IMG/VR virus record: IMGVR_UViG_3300021470_000006 | Location: 1 to 23,003 of that record | Strand: one strand, 5' to 3' | DNA from: a virus | DNA length: 23,003 nt | Shown: positions 1 through 6,082 of the stretch, one piece after another | Position numbering within the stretch: position 1 is the first letter of the stretch | Layout: each line of letters opens with the position of its first letter | The notes under the pieces: generated by a model | The model's database searches: none | What the model was told of the DNA's origin: nothing | What the model saw: the letters and a program-made list of their open reading frames with translations, nothing else | Program-made: the position numbers and the translations under genes

Positions 1-150
1 CTGCGGGTGCTTGCCCGGCGTACCGCAGTCCTTGCCCTTCCAGCAGGTGCACACGCCCGGCTCAAGGCACCCCCACAACTTCACGATCTGCCATCCGCGT
101 GCGGCGTAGCTCGCCGCCAGCTGTCCGATTCCCGTCGTCGCCATTGCCAT
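1..150 (-). CDS. Bifunctional DNA primase/polymerase, N-terminal fragment
   Basis: The first 50 codons of a gene that runs off the left edge. The start of a prim-pol domain is recognisable: a YAARGW helix near residues 15-20, followed by a cysteine cluster (C-x-C, then a further C) leading into GTPGKHPQ. The family pattern is an 'ARGW ... C-x-C ... CGxPGKHP' opening of the archaeo-eukaryotic primase-like fold that makes primers and may extend them. ATG at 150 is chosen because GGAGG sits four bases upstream; a second in-frame ATG at 144 is possible. It follows the gene ending at 212 with a terminator-like hairpin between them, and completes a replication block with the SNF2 helicase. Catalytic residues lie outside the window, so the call rests on the N-terminus only. 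Confidence 0.75.
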   Translation of the reverse strand, partial: MAMATTGIGQLAASYAARGWQIVKLWGCLEPGVCTCWKGKDCGTPGKHPQ

Positions 151-164
151 CGTCCCTCCATGTG

Positions 165-206
165 TTGTAAAAACAGACGCCGGGGCGGCACTGCGCCGCC
201 CCGGCG
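165..206 (-). terminator. Terminator-like hairpin with T tract
   Basis: A perfect 12-bp stem (178-189 with 195-206), almost all G and C, with a five-base loop. On the minus strand it is followed within a few bases by five T (169-173). It has the form of an intrinsic terminator for the gene ending at 212. However, the next gene starts only 19 bases past the T tract, leaving no space for a promoter, so it may be leaky or act as an attenuator. Confidence 0.75.
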
Positions 207-211
207 CAACG

Positions 212-976
212 TCACTCGTCGCCAAACTGCTTGGAAATCCGCGTGAGCGGATCGGTGTAGAGCCGCTTGATCACGAGCCCCTCGTCACGCGATACCGTCC
301 CGATCAGTTCGGGCACAACTTGCGAGTAGTCGATCCCCGACTTGCTCGCCACCTTCTGAAGCGTCAGCGAAACATTCACCATCCAGTGCGGAACTTTCAG
401 CCGCTTGATAAACGGTGCGAACGTCGACAAGCTGCCGCCGCCGACCGAGATCAGCACGGGCCACGCTTCGCCGGGCTGGAGGATCGCCACCGTGCGGCTC
501 TCCTTTACCCGACGGCCGACGCCACCCTTGCCCGAACCCCATCCGAACGGCGAGCCCTCGGCACCCAGTGCCCGCCAGTCATAGGTGCGGTCACCAACGC
601 GAAACGCCTCCAGCTGATCCGCGTCGATGTCCCCCAGCGAGTCGTTCGTCCGAGTCGCCGTGAAGAGGTCGTGCGAAGTCAACACGGGCCGCTGCCCTTT
701 TGTCGGCTCGTCACTGCCCCACAACTGCCCCAGCGGGGCCACGAGGCACAGCAGGCCCGTGATAGCCTTGCTCTCCACCTCGGCACCGTCGGAATTGACG
801 TACTGCCACGTCCTCCCGCCGCCCGCCGGCGTCTTGATCCGAATCAGGTCGCTGACCTGAATCGTCTCGCCTGCCGAAAGATTCGCGGCCATCGCTTCGG
901 CAAACAGGCTGTCACCCTGCAACGCCAGAAACCCCGGCTCCAAAACCGCCAACTCCGTCTCAGTCTTCTTGCTCAT
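212..976 (-). CDS. Conserved phage protein of unknown function (254 aa)
   Basis: I recognise the overall pattern as a protein recurring in metagenomic phages, but no function is established. Visible features are the N-terminal stretch with GxLALQGD, an acidic DLIRIKTPAGGG motif near residues 44-55, a central glycine-rich GWGSGKGG segment, and a hydrophobic GEAWPVLISVGGGSL segment before the C-terminal helical region. The glycine segment is not a proper Walker A motif. The start at 976 has AAAGG seven bases upstream; an in-frame ATG at 1009 lies inside the preceding gene and is less likely. Its place between the helicase-linked gene and the primase suggests a role in DNA replication or recombination, perhaps binding single-stranded DNA. 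That is a guess from context. Confidence 0.8.
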   Translation of the reverse strand: MSKKTETELAVLEPGFLALQGDSLFAEAMAANLSAGETIQVSDLIRIKTPAGGGRTWQYVNSDGAEVESKAITGLLCLVAPLGQLWGSDEPTKGQRPVLTSHDLFTATRTNDSLGDIDADQLEAFRVGDRTYDWRALGAEGSPFGWGSGKGGVGRRVKESRTVAILQPGEAWPVLISVGGGSLSTFAPFIKRLKVPHWMVNVSLTLQKVASKSGIDYSQVVPELIGTVSRDEGLVIKRLYTDPLTRISKQFGDE

Positions 977-989
977 TTTTAAACCTTTC

Positions 990-1004
990 GTATCCGAACT
1001 ATCA
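990..1004 (-). promoter_or_regulatory. Stop-anchored box, copy 1
   Basis: Minus-strand TGATAGTTCGGATAC. The TGA is the stop codon of the gene at 1002-1460, and the box leads after 13 bases into the ATG at 976. A perfect 8-bp stem-loop (1012-1019 with 1024-1031) lies just before it, inside the end of the upstream gene. Confidence 0.6.
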
Positions 1005-1460
1005 ACCACTCGTGCGGCTACGCAGCCGCACGTCTACAAACTGACTCACCAGACCTTCGAACCTTGTCCCATTCACCGCGTCTTCCAACGCACACCCCGT
1101 GTCCTTGGCACGCTCAACCAGCCACGCCTTGAGCGTTGCCGTGTTGAGCGTGATCGCGTCGGCCAATTTCTCGTCGTGCGCCGCCGCGAGGATCGCATCG
1201 CGGTTGCCGACCAACACGGACAGCCGCAGGGATTCCTCCACACGCCATGTCCTCCCCGCAACTCGGCACCCATCGAGGCCGCTTCCAGCGAGCTTCTCCG
1301 CAGCGAGGCTTTCAAGCTCGCTGAGTGCCTTGTCCATCACCTTCAGCCTCATAGCGACCACGTCGCGTTCCGACTGCTTCGTCACCACCATCGCCAGAAG
1401 GTCGGATAGACCCTCGGGTGCAGTCAGCGACTCGGCCAGTGCATCAAGATCAATGCTCAT
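1002..1460 (-). CDS. Conserved phage protein, helical N-terminus (152 aa)
   Basis: No known function. The first 60 residues are charged and helical, probably coiled coil (KQSERDVVAMRLKVMDKALSE region). After an internal CRVAGRTWRVEESLRL segment comes a C-terminal TLNTATLKAWLVERA segment, which I recognise as a recurring pattern in phage proteins encoded next to SNF2 helicases. The ATG at 1460 overlaps the helicase stop codon (ATGA), so the two are probably translationally coupled. Its stop codon forms the first three bases of the box at 990-1004. A replication accessory role is plausible only from position. Confidence 0.8.
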   Translation of the reverse strand: MSIDLDALAESLTAPEGLSDLLAMVVTKQSERDVVAMRLKVMDKALSELESLAAEKLAGSGLDGCRVAGRTWRVEESLRLSVLVGNRDAILAAAHDEKLADAITLNTATLKAWLVERAKDTGCALEDAVNGTRFEGLVSQFVDVRLRSRTSG

Positions 1461-2893
1461 GCCACCACCCCTGTCCTCGGCGAGAGTTTGTCCAGCACCG
1501 CATCGACAACGTTTCGACGCTCACTGAGTGCCGCGTATACCTGTTCGTCCACCGTACCTTGAGTGACAAGGTGGTAGTAGCGAACGCATCGTGTCTGTCC
1601 AGGCCGCCGTAGCCGAGCCAGACTTTGCTCGTACTCGCCAAGCGAAAAGCCGAGCGAGTAGTACACGCAGTAGGCGGCTCGACTTAGGTCGATACCCGCA
1701 CCACCACTTTGAATTTGCACACCGATGATCGTGGCCTCACCCGCTTGCCACGTCGCAAGCTGGTTCGACTCGCCGCTCAACTCCGCATAGGTGCGGCCCA
1801 TCCGCCGTGCCATCGCACCGACCTCAGTAAGATCAGCACGAAACCGGCAGAACACAACGACCGGCTCAAGGTCGCTGAGGTCGCTCAAGCGATCCTCCAG
1901 CGTTGCCGCTTTGCTCGGCATCCCGTCGATCAGCACCAGCCCCGACTCAGCAGTTCGGGCGTAGCCACCCGTCGCTTGCTGGAGCCAGAGCAGCTTGGTC
2001 AGCGCGTTGCCGGCCGTCACTGTTCCGGCCTCGATCTGCGCGGTCATATCCCGCTCGAGGTCTGTGTAGTACCTCAGTGACTTGCCGGTCAGCTTCACCG
2101 GCAGCACCTCGTGGAACGACTCGGGCAAGTCGAGCACATCGTCGATATTCACCCGCCACATATAGGGATCGGTCTTGGCGACAAGCTCGTCTTGGTGCAG
2201 CCATCGCTTCACCTGCGAGGGAAACCGCGTATCGCAGTCGGCATAGCGGCCGCGGAACCGTACGAACGACGAGCCCAGCACCTCGGGATCGAGGAATCGA
2301 AACTGCCCGTAGAAGTCGAGCGGGCTATGCGGAATGGGTGTGCCGGTCAGGCAGAGCCGCTTCGCGTCAGGCTGCTGCGCCGCCAGCTTCGCCAGCCAGC
2401 GAGAGGCTTTTCCGCCCGGCGACTTGATGCGGTGCGACTCGTCCAGAATGATCGCGTCCCACTTCACACCGGCAATGGCCTTGGCAAGTTCGCCACGCCA
2501 CACCGAGTCGTAGTTCACGATCATGCAGACACCGCCCCGCTGCGCCGCGTTGGTCAGCCGCTTGGCCCGGCTCGCCGTCGAGCCGCCGACGAGTAGGACG
2601 GGGTCAAGATTCTGCGCGGCGATCGCCATCAGGGCCACGAGACTCTTGCCCGTGCCCATGTCCAGAGCGAGCATCGCAGCGCGGCGGCTTGCCGCCCACG
2701 CCGCAGCGTCGCTCTGGTGTGCCCACGGCGTCACGTCGCCGCTGGCGTGCAGTGCGATCTGCTTGACCCACGCGGGGCCGACCGCGATCGGGCACACGAT
2801 CAGGATGTTTTGCTTCGACACTCGACACTCCTTTTTCTGGGTCTGCTTCAGTCGCCACGGATTCCATTCCTTCCACCGCACGTCAGTTGTCAT
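1457..2893 (-). CDS. SNF2-family (SF2) DNA helicase/ATPase with rearranged N-terminal motifs
   Basis: ATP-dependent DNA translocase or helicase for phage replication. Motif I is LDMGTGKS, motif II is LDESH, and motif III is the LTGTPIPHSPLD region. Motif V is IQSGGAGIDL and motif VI is QSLARLRRPGQ, followed by YHLVTQGTVDEQVY; these define the SNF2 type. Oddly, the segment that normally follows motif I (ILIVCP...W...H, motif Ia) lies before the PWAHQ Q-like motif, at the very N-terminus. The ATG at 2893 overlaps the previous gene by 11 bases and has GGAGG upstream. A GTG at 2821 with AAGGAG six bases upstream is an equally good start and would give 454 residues, beginning five residues before the displaced segment. 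Either start leaves the helicase core intact. Confidence 0.93.
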   Translation of the reverse strand: MTTDVRWKEWNPWRLKQTQKKECRVSKQNILIVCPIAVGPAWVKQIALHASGDVTPWAHQSDAAAWAASRRAAMLALDMGTGKSLVALMAIAAQNLDPVLLVGGSTASRAKRLTNAAQRGGVCMIVNYDSVWRGELAKAIAGVKWDAIILDESHRIKSPGGKASRWLAKLAAQQPDAKRLCLTGTPIPHSPLDFYGQFRFLDPEVLGSSFVRFRGRYADCDTRFPSQVKRWLHQDELVAKTDPYMWRVNIDDVLDLPESFHEVLPVKLTGKSLRYYTDLERDMTAQIEAGTVTAGNALTKLLWLQQATGGYARTAESGLVLIDGMPSKAATLEDRLSDLSDLEPVVVFCRFRADLTEVGAMARRMGRTYAELSGESNQLATWQAGEATIIGVQIQSGGAGIDLSRAAYCVYYSLGFSLGEYEQSLARLRRPGQTRCVRYYHLVTQGTVDEQVYAALSERRNVVDAVLDKLSPRTGVVA

Positions 2894-3203
2894 CCACCAC
2901 CTCCGCTAAAATCTCCTGCTCAATCGACTCCCAATCGACGCCGATCCGCTCGTCCACCCACGCAGCGATCTGCTCCAGCCGTCGGTGCGTGAGCGGCTCC
3001 GAGAGTGCAGTGCCGTCAGTCGGCGTCACGCCCATGATCCACAGGTTTTCGATGTCCACCGTCGCCGCCTCAAACGGCCAGTGGCCGGGCTTTGCTTTGA
3101 CGGGTGGAGTCACGACAAACTCAAACTCATAGCCGATTTCCACCGCACCAAAACCAAGCTCGCCGGCGTCGTCGGGCATCATGCCGCAGTATGTTTCGCT
3201 CAT
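2883..3203 (-). CDS. Conserved hypothetical phage protein (106 aa)
   Basis: A small acidic protein without a recognised domain. The N-terminal half alternates hydrophobic and acidic residues (VEIGYEFEFVV, then a PP turn), suggesting beta structure. The C-terminal half is helical and acidic (RRLEQIAAWVDERIGVDWESIEQEI). Its start overlaps the stop of the gene at 3200-3490 (ATGA), and its end overlaps the helicase start by 11 bases, so the three are one translational unit. AAGGGGG lies about nine bases upstream of the ATG. Position within the replication block is the only functional hint. Confidence 0.75.
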   Translation of the reverse strand: MSETYCGMMPDDAGELGFGAVEIGYEFEFVVTPPVKAKPGHWPFEAATVDIENLWIMGVTPTDGTALSEPLTHRRLEQIAAWVDERIGVDWESIEQEILAEVVDDN

Positions 3204-3490
3204 CCTTCGATCCCCCTTAGTTCAGCAGTGGCGGTGTCGATCTGTTTCCGCAAGGCTTCCCAGCGGTCGAGCAGTATCTCCACGACCCGCCGCTTCGCTG
3301 CGACTTCTGTGTCAAACCATTCCGCCGGCTTGGCAATCAAGAGGCGATCACCCTGCCGCACCACGTCCTTGCCGTCTTGCTCTATGCCGGTCACAACACC
3401 CGTGAAGATGTGCGAGTTGAGTCGGTCGTACCTCTCGCCCTGAAACTCGACTCCGACCCATGGGTTAAAAACCGTTGTCCCGATAACCAT
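3200..3490 (-). CDS. Hypothetical phage protein (96 aa)
   Basis: The start is set at 3490, where GGAGG lies seven bases upstream of ATG; the longer open frame upstream reads through the hairpin at 3524-3574 and is not supported. The product has a beta-rich N-terminal half (MVIGTTVFNPWVGVEFQG) and a helical C-terminus (RRVVEILLDRWEALRKQIDTATAEL), possibly a coiled coil. No family is recognised. It is the first gene of the small gene/helicase/primase block after a terminator-like structure. Confidence 0.75.
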   Translation of the reverse strand: MVIGTTVFNPWVGVEFQGERYDRLNSHIFTGVVTGIEQDGKDVVRQGDRLLIAKPAEWFDTEVAAKRRVVEILLDRWEALRKQIDTATAELRGIEG

Positions 3491-3523
3491 TTTTCTGCCT
3501 CCGTGTGTTCCGTTCACTGTTTG

Positions 3524-3574
3524 AAAAAAAGAGTCGGGGTGAGCGGGTGAACGGAGGAAACCGCTCACCCCGAC
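3524..3574 (-). terminator. Intrinsic terminator after DUF932 gene
   Basis: A perfect 14-bp stem (3533-3546 with 3561-3574), GC-rich, loop of 14 bases, followed on the minus strand by a run of seven T (3524-3530). It lies 32 bases past the DUF932 stop. The next gene starts 33 bases past the T run, too close for a separate promoter. Confidence 0.85.
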
Positions 3575-3605
3575 GACAGCCGCTTGCGCGGCGTCTAGCG
3601 GCGGA

Positions 3606-4493
3606 CTAGACCGCCATCTCGTACACAAGTCGTTCAGCCCGCTGGACGTGCGAGTCGTGCATCGCTCGAACGATGCGGGCCATTTCAGAAGGATTGCCGC
3701 GTCGCGTCGCGTCGTGCTGCACATAGCCCTGGATCGCGTTGAACGCTTCCCAACCGGACACCACAAAGTCGCTTCCCATATCAGGGCGACCCGTTGCCGA
3801 CCGCTCTTTCTGGAGCCTGCGGAAAATGGCCTCGGTGCGATTCCTGTGGATCGTCAGGCCACGCCCCTCGCGGTCGTCGGGCGTGCCGTAGATCGCGGTC
3901 AGGAAGTCGACCATCTTCACGCGTCGTTCTTCCATGCCGTGGATCACGTTGGCGAGGTTCTGCCAACCCGCTTCCAGCCCGCCGAACGCCAACCGCAACT
4001 CGTCCATCTGGAGCCGTAGCCCCGACGTGTGCCGGATTGCCACCTGCGATCCTTCGACTTGTCGCATGATCGACATATTCCGGCAGGCGTCGCGGAAGAA
4101 GCCGAGCGTTGCGGAGAACGAGCCAAGCCCGCCGTAGGGTGCGTCGATCATCAGCCGCGGGAAAATGTTGTCCCGCGTTCCGAAGATGGACACGCGGTGT
4201 TCTCGCGTTGGCTGGATCGCCACATAGTGCCCGTCGCGGAAGTGTGTCCGCACAGCGGCCACTCCTCCGAACGCAGAGCCAGCCGCTTCGACCAGTGCCA
4301 GCACGTCGTCAGTCGTGTGCGGGACGTATCGCCCGCTCACGCTGTTGCGGCCGATGCACGCCCCCGTGTCGCTGCGGAACAGCCCGTAGTGCGGCGTCCG
4401 CAATCCATCCGGCCCCGACAGGGGGAACTTGTTCACCAAAAATCCAAACTCGTTTCGTACCGTCTCGCCGATCAGTGTTGTGTTCTCGTTCAT
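3606..4493 (-). CDS. DUF932 family phage protein
   Basis: Matches the DUF932 / phage-plasmid-like protein pattern: an N-terminal GLFRSDTG...GRNSVSGRYVPHTTDDVLALVEAA section, a core with DNIFPRLMIDAPYGGLGSFSATLGFFRDACRN, and a helical C-terminus with RNRTEAIFRRLQKE and GWEAFNAIQGYVQHD. At 295 residues it is a normal length. The biochemical role is not known; members are common in phages and plasmids with replication or recombination genes. The ATG at 4493 has AGGA seven bases upstream. The leader carries box copy 2, and a strong terminator follows the gene. Confidence 0.88.
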   Translation of the reverse strand: MNENTTLIGETVRNEFGFLVNKFPLSGPDGLRTPHYGLFRSDTGACIGRNSVSGRYVPHTTDDVLALVEAAGSAFGGVAAVRTHFRDGHYVAIQPTREHRVSIFGTRDNIFPRLMIDAPYGGLGSFSATLGFFRDACRNMSIMRQVEGSQVAIRHTSGLRLQMDELRLAFGGLEAGWQNLANVIHGMEERRVKMVDFLTAIYGTPDDREGRGLTIHRNRTEAIFRRLQKERSATGRPDMGSDFVVSGWEAFNAIQGYVQHDATRRGNPSEMARIVRAMHDSHVQRAERLVYEMAV

Positions 4494-4519
4494 CTTTCAG
4501 TCCTGTTGTTGTGGTTTCC

Positions 4520-4534
4520 GTATCCTAATAATCA
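4520..4534 (-). promoter_or_regulatory. Stop-anchored box, copy 2
   Basis: Minus-strand TGATTATTAGGATAC, beginning with the TGA stop of the 40-residue gene at 4532-4654. It is followed by a GAAACCACAACAACAGG leader that is nearly shared with copy 3 and leads to the DUF932 start at 4493. Confidence 0.6.
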
Positions 4535-4654
4535 CCGCAAAAGTCCAATCACCGCGTCGATCGTCTCCGCGACCAAGCCGGCAAGCTGCCCGCCCGATCC
4601 GAGTTCCTGTCCTAGCCTCACAAGGGTGAGCCAGAGAATGAGTCTGTCTGTCAT
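4532..4654 (-). CDS. Small hydrophobic-helix protein (40 aa)
   Basis: A 40-codon frame whose ATG overlaps the stop of the gene at 4651 (ATGA) and whose TGA stop begins box copy 2. The product starts MTDRLILWLTLVRLGQELG and ends ETIDAVIGLLR. It has two amphipathic to hydrophobic helices separated by GSGGQ, perhaps membrane-associated. The coupling at both ends and the lack of any other good frame in this gap support it as a real gene. No function can be assigned. Confidence 0.6.
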   Translation of the reverse strand: MTDRLILWLTLVRLGQELGSGGQLAGLVAETIDAVIGLLR

Positions 4655-4887
4655 GCTTCACGCCCGGCCCGCGTGGCTGCGAGCGTCTCGGCGTAGTCCT
4701 GCCCAAGCTTGATTGAGTCGCCGGGGAACGCGTAGCGAGCAAGCACCTCCTTGCCTAGTTGGCTCATCGCCCGCGGCATCTCCTCCGCGATCTCCTCGGC
4801 GTCGAAGCCGATGTCGTGCAACGCCGTGCAGCAGGCCACCGTCGCCAGCCAGATTCGCTGCATTGATTCGTCGAGTTGTTTGCTCAT
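4651..4887 (-). CDS. Hypothetical phage protein (78 aa)
   Basis: The start is set at 4887, where AAGGAG lies seven bases upstream; an open frame back to 4923 would run through box copy 3 and is rejected. The product is helical and acidic in the middle (ALHDIGFDAEEIAEEMPRAMSQLGKEVLARYAF), with two adjacent cysteines (VACCTAL). No family is recognised. Its stop overlaps the start of the 40-residue gene, making a two-gene unit ahead of DUF932. Confidence 0.7.
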   Translation of the reverse strand: MSKQLDESMQRIWLATVACCTALHDIGFDAEEIAEEMPRAMSQLGKEVLARYAFPGDSIKLGQDYAETLAATRAGREA

Positions 4888-4911
4888 CGTCCGTCTCCTT
4901 GTTGTGGTTTG

Positions 4912-4926
4912 GTATCCAAACAATCA
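4912..4926 (-). promoter_or_regulatory. Stop-anchored box, copy 3
   Basis: Minus-strand TGATTGTTTGGATAC, beginning with the TGA stop of the gene at 4924-5223. It is followed by AAACCACAACAAGGAG, which includes the ribosome binding site for the gene starting at 4887. Confidence 0.6.
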
Positions 4927-5223
4927 GCCGTTGATTGCGGCGAGGCCCGCGTCAGTCAGGCGGAACCGCGAGTCGTTTTCCAGGTGGCTTCTGGTGATGC
5001 GAACCCTGCCGAAGTTGTAGGCGTAGGTGTGCTTCTCAGTCCGGGCCGGGCGAAGCACGGCGACCTCCAGTAGTCCGAGCCGCATAAGGGCGCAGTGCGT
5101 TCCGCTCCGCACCGATCCGTTGCGACCGGTCAGGCACGGGGCCGATCCGTCCATCGTGGCGTCCGCATAGGTGCGGAGGGCTTCCAGTTGAGTCTTGCTG
5201 ATTGTTGTGGCGTTGGTCATCAT
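4924..5223 (-). CDS. Possible winged-helix-like small protein (99 aa)
   Basis: The pattern SKTQLEALRTYAD ... TGRNGSVRSGTHCALMRLGLLEV ... SRFRLTDAGLAAING resembles small winged-helix proteins in which a helix pair is followed by a 'LTDAGLAAI' wing and final helix. That suggests DNA binding, but the match is by eye only. Two adjacent ATGs occur; the outer one (5223) has GGAG five bases upstream and the inner one (5220) eight bases. The leader holds a GC hairpin and box copy 4. Its own stop begins box copy 3. Confidence 0.65.
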   Translation of the reverse strand: MMTNATTISKTQLEALRTYADATMDGSAPCLTGRNGSVRSGTHCALMRLGLLEVAVLRPARTEKHTYAYNFGRVRITRSHLENDSRFRLTDAGLAAING

Positions 5224-5250
5224 CGCGTCTCCGTAGTCTTGAGTCGTGCA

Positions 5251-5294
5251 GCCCCGCCGCACAGTGCGGCGGGGCTTGGGTATCCGAACAATCA
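5251..5294 (-). promoter_or_regulatory. Stop-anchored box copy 4 with leader hairpin
   Basis: The box at 5280-5294 reads TGATTGTTCGGATAC on the minus strand and begins with the TGA stop of the gene at 5292-5483. After a few bases comes an 11-bp GC stem (5251-5261 with 5265-5275) and then the leader of the gene starting at 5223. No T tract follows the hairpin, so it is not a typical terminator. Confidence 0.6.
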
Positions 5295-5483
5295 GCCCCA
5301 CGCCCCGTACAGGTCGTCGCAGAAAGAGCAGTACGCCTGCTCGTCAATCAGCTTGGCAAGCCTCGCCAGCCCGGCGGTCGTGATCCTCGCCGCCTCGTCG
5401 CCGGGGTTCGTGGCGAGGCCACGCAGCACGTCGCGGAGTTGGTCAACCGTCAGTGAGGCCATTCTGGTTTCAAGGGTCGTCAT
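5292..5483 (-). CDS. Hypothetical phage protein (63 aa)
   Basis: The start at 5483 has GGAG seven bases upstream, in the leader of promoter copy A. The product is mainly helical (SLTVDQLRDVLRGLA ... GLARLAKLIDEQAYCSFCDDLYG) with one C-x-x-C pair near the C-terminus. It is the first gene downstream of a strong promoter, so probably well expressed. Function unknown. The longer open frame upstream crosses the promoter and is rejected. Confidence 0.7.
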   Translation of the reverse strand: MTTLETRMASLTVDQLRDVLRGLATNPGDEAARITTAGLARLAKLIDEQAYCSFCDDLYGAWG

Positions 5484-5590
5484 CGTTCGTCTCCGTTTCG
5501 TTGTCCCTCGCGGTGTCCGCCGCGACTGATCCCATTCTAGGCTATCGTCCTTCCCATTGCAATAGGGTGAGGCAAAATTATTTTTGGGGG
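5481..5590 (-). repeat. Promoter-leader repeat, copy A
   Basis: About 110 bp, closely similar to 7685-7795, covering everything from the start codon back to just upstream of the -35 box. It includes the promoter, a short stem-loop at the predicted 5' end of the transcript (5508-5513 with 5520-5525), the GGAGACGAACG ribosome binding site region, and an AATTATTTTTGGGG tail. Copy A starts the 63-residue gene; copy B starts the amidoligase gene. Confidence 0.85.
5534..5562 (-). promoter_or_regulatory. Sigma70-type promoter A
   Basis: On the minus strand, TTGCAA (5557-5562) and TAGAAT (5534-5539) are 17 bases apart. The same arrangement is preserved in copy B. Transcription would begin near 5527, about 45 bases before the ATG at 5483. 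Confidence 0.75.
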
Positions 5591-5826
5591 GTTTTCCCGG
5601 CCAAAACCGCCCCTTCCAGCCGTACCTCGGAGTCGGTTTCGATCCAGACTTTTGCCCCGCAGGCAAGCGGGTGGTCTGGCGAGTAGACCACTCGGCACGG
5701 CCCCAGCACCTCGACCGCGGTCGCGTACGTGTTCGTCCGTCCACTCTTCACGGTGATGACGGGTTGCCGTTCGCCGGTCTTTGCGTTGCGGCGAATGATG
5801 TGCTGGTTGATGTGGATGCGTGTCAT
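5578..5826 (-). CDS. Conserved hypothetical phage protein (82 aa)
   Basis: The pattern RIHINQHIIRRNAKTGERQPV...SGRTNTYATAVEVLGPCRVVYSPDHPLACGAKVWIETDSEVRLEG is one I recognise as recurring in phage genomes of this kind. It looks like a small all-beta domain with conserved N-Q-H, NTYA, GPCRVVYSP and CGAKVWIETD blocks. No function is established. There is no strong ribosome binding site ahead of the ATG at 5826. The gene ends inside promoter repeat copy A and begins 46 bases from the divergent zinc-ribbon gene. Confidence 0.75.
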   Translation of the reverse strand: MTRIHINQHIIRRNAKTGERQPVITVKSGRTNTYATAVEVLGPCRVVYSPDHPLACGAKVWIETDSEVRLEGAVLAGKTPQK

Positions 5827-5872
5827 GCGTGCAGTGTCCGCGACGCGTCAAGCATCGAGTATGATTTCCCCC

Positions 5873-6082
5873 ATGCTCAACACGTACCACTGCCCGAAGT
5901 GCTCCGCACTGCTTCACGCCACCGGCTCCATCACGATGGAAGGAGTTGCGTGTCCTGTCTTTCAATGCGACACCTGCGTCGTAACGAAGCCGATTTTTGG
6001 CGAGCCGTTTGAAGTCGCTGTGACGTTCGCGGTCAATCCACAGGGTCAACCGTTTGACCCCGTGGACGACACGCTGCTTTAG
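5873..6082 (+). CDS. Small zinc-ribbon-like protein (69 aa)
   Basis: One of only two plus-strand genes in the window. The product has a C-P-K-C pair near residue 7 and a Q-C-D-T-C pair near residue 33, with an extra cysteine at about 28: the two C-x-x-C knuckles of a zinc ribbon. The rest is beta-rich (FEVAVTFAVNPQGQPFDP). An in-frame ATG at 5861 is an alternative start; neither has a clear ribosome binding site. A TATGAT sequence at 5860-5865 could be a -10 element, which would make the transcript from 5873 nearly leaderless. The end overlaps the end of the amidotransferase gene by four bases, convergently. Such ribbons bind nucleic acid or protein; the target is unknown. Confidence 0.65.
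   Translation: MLNTYHCPKCSALLHATGSITMEGVACPVFQCDTCVVTKPIFGEPFEVAVTFAVNPQGQPFDPVDDTLL

Noticed and set aside
212-976. GWGSGKGG segment considered as a Walker A ATP-binding motif
   Set aside because: The lysine is not followed by S or T, and no Walker B or other ATPase motif follows, so no ATPase activity is claimed.
320-982. Plus-strand frame of 220 codons opposite the left-hand conserved gene
   Set aside because: Arginine-rich antisense shadow with no ribosome binding site; the minus-strand product matches a recurring phage protein.
3491-3766. Upstream extension of the 3200-3490 gene
   Set aside because: It would translate through a strong terminator hairpin and into the DUF932 gene in another frame; a good ribosome binding site supports the ATG at 3490.
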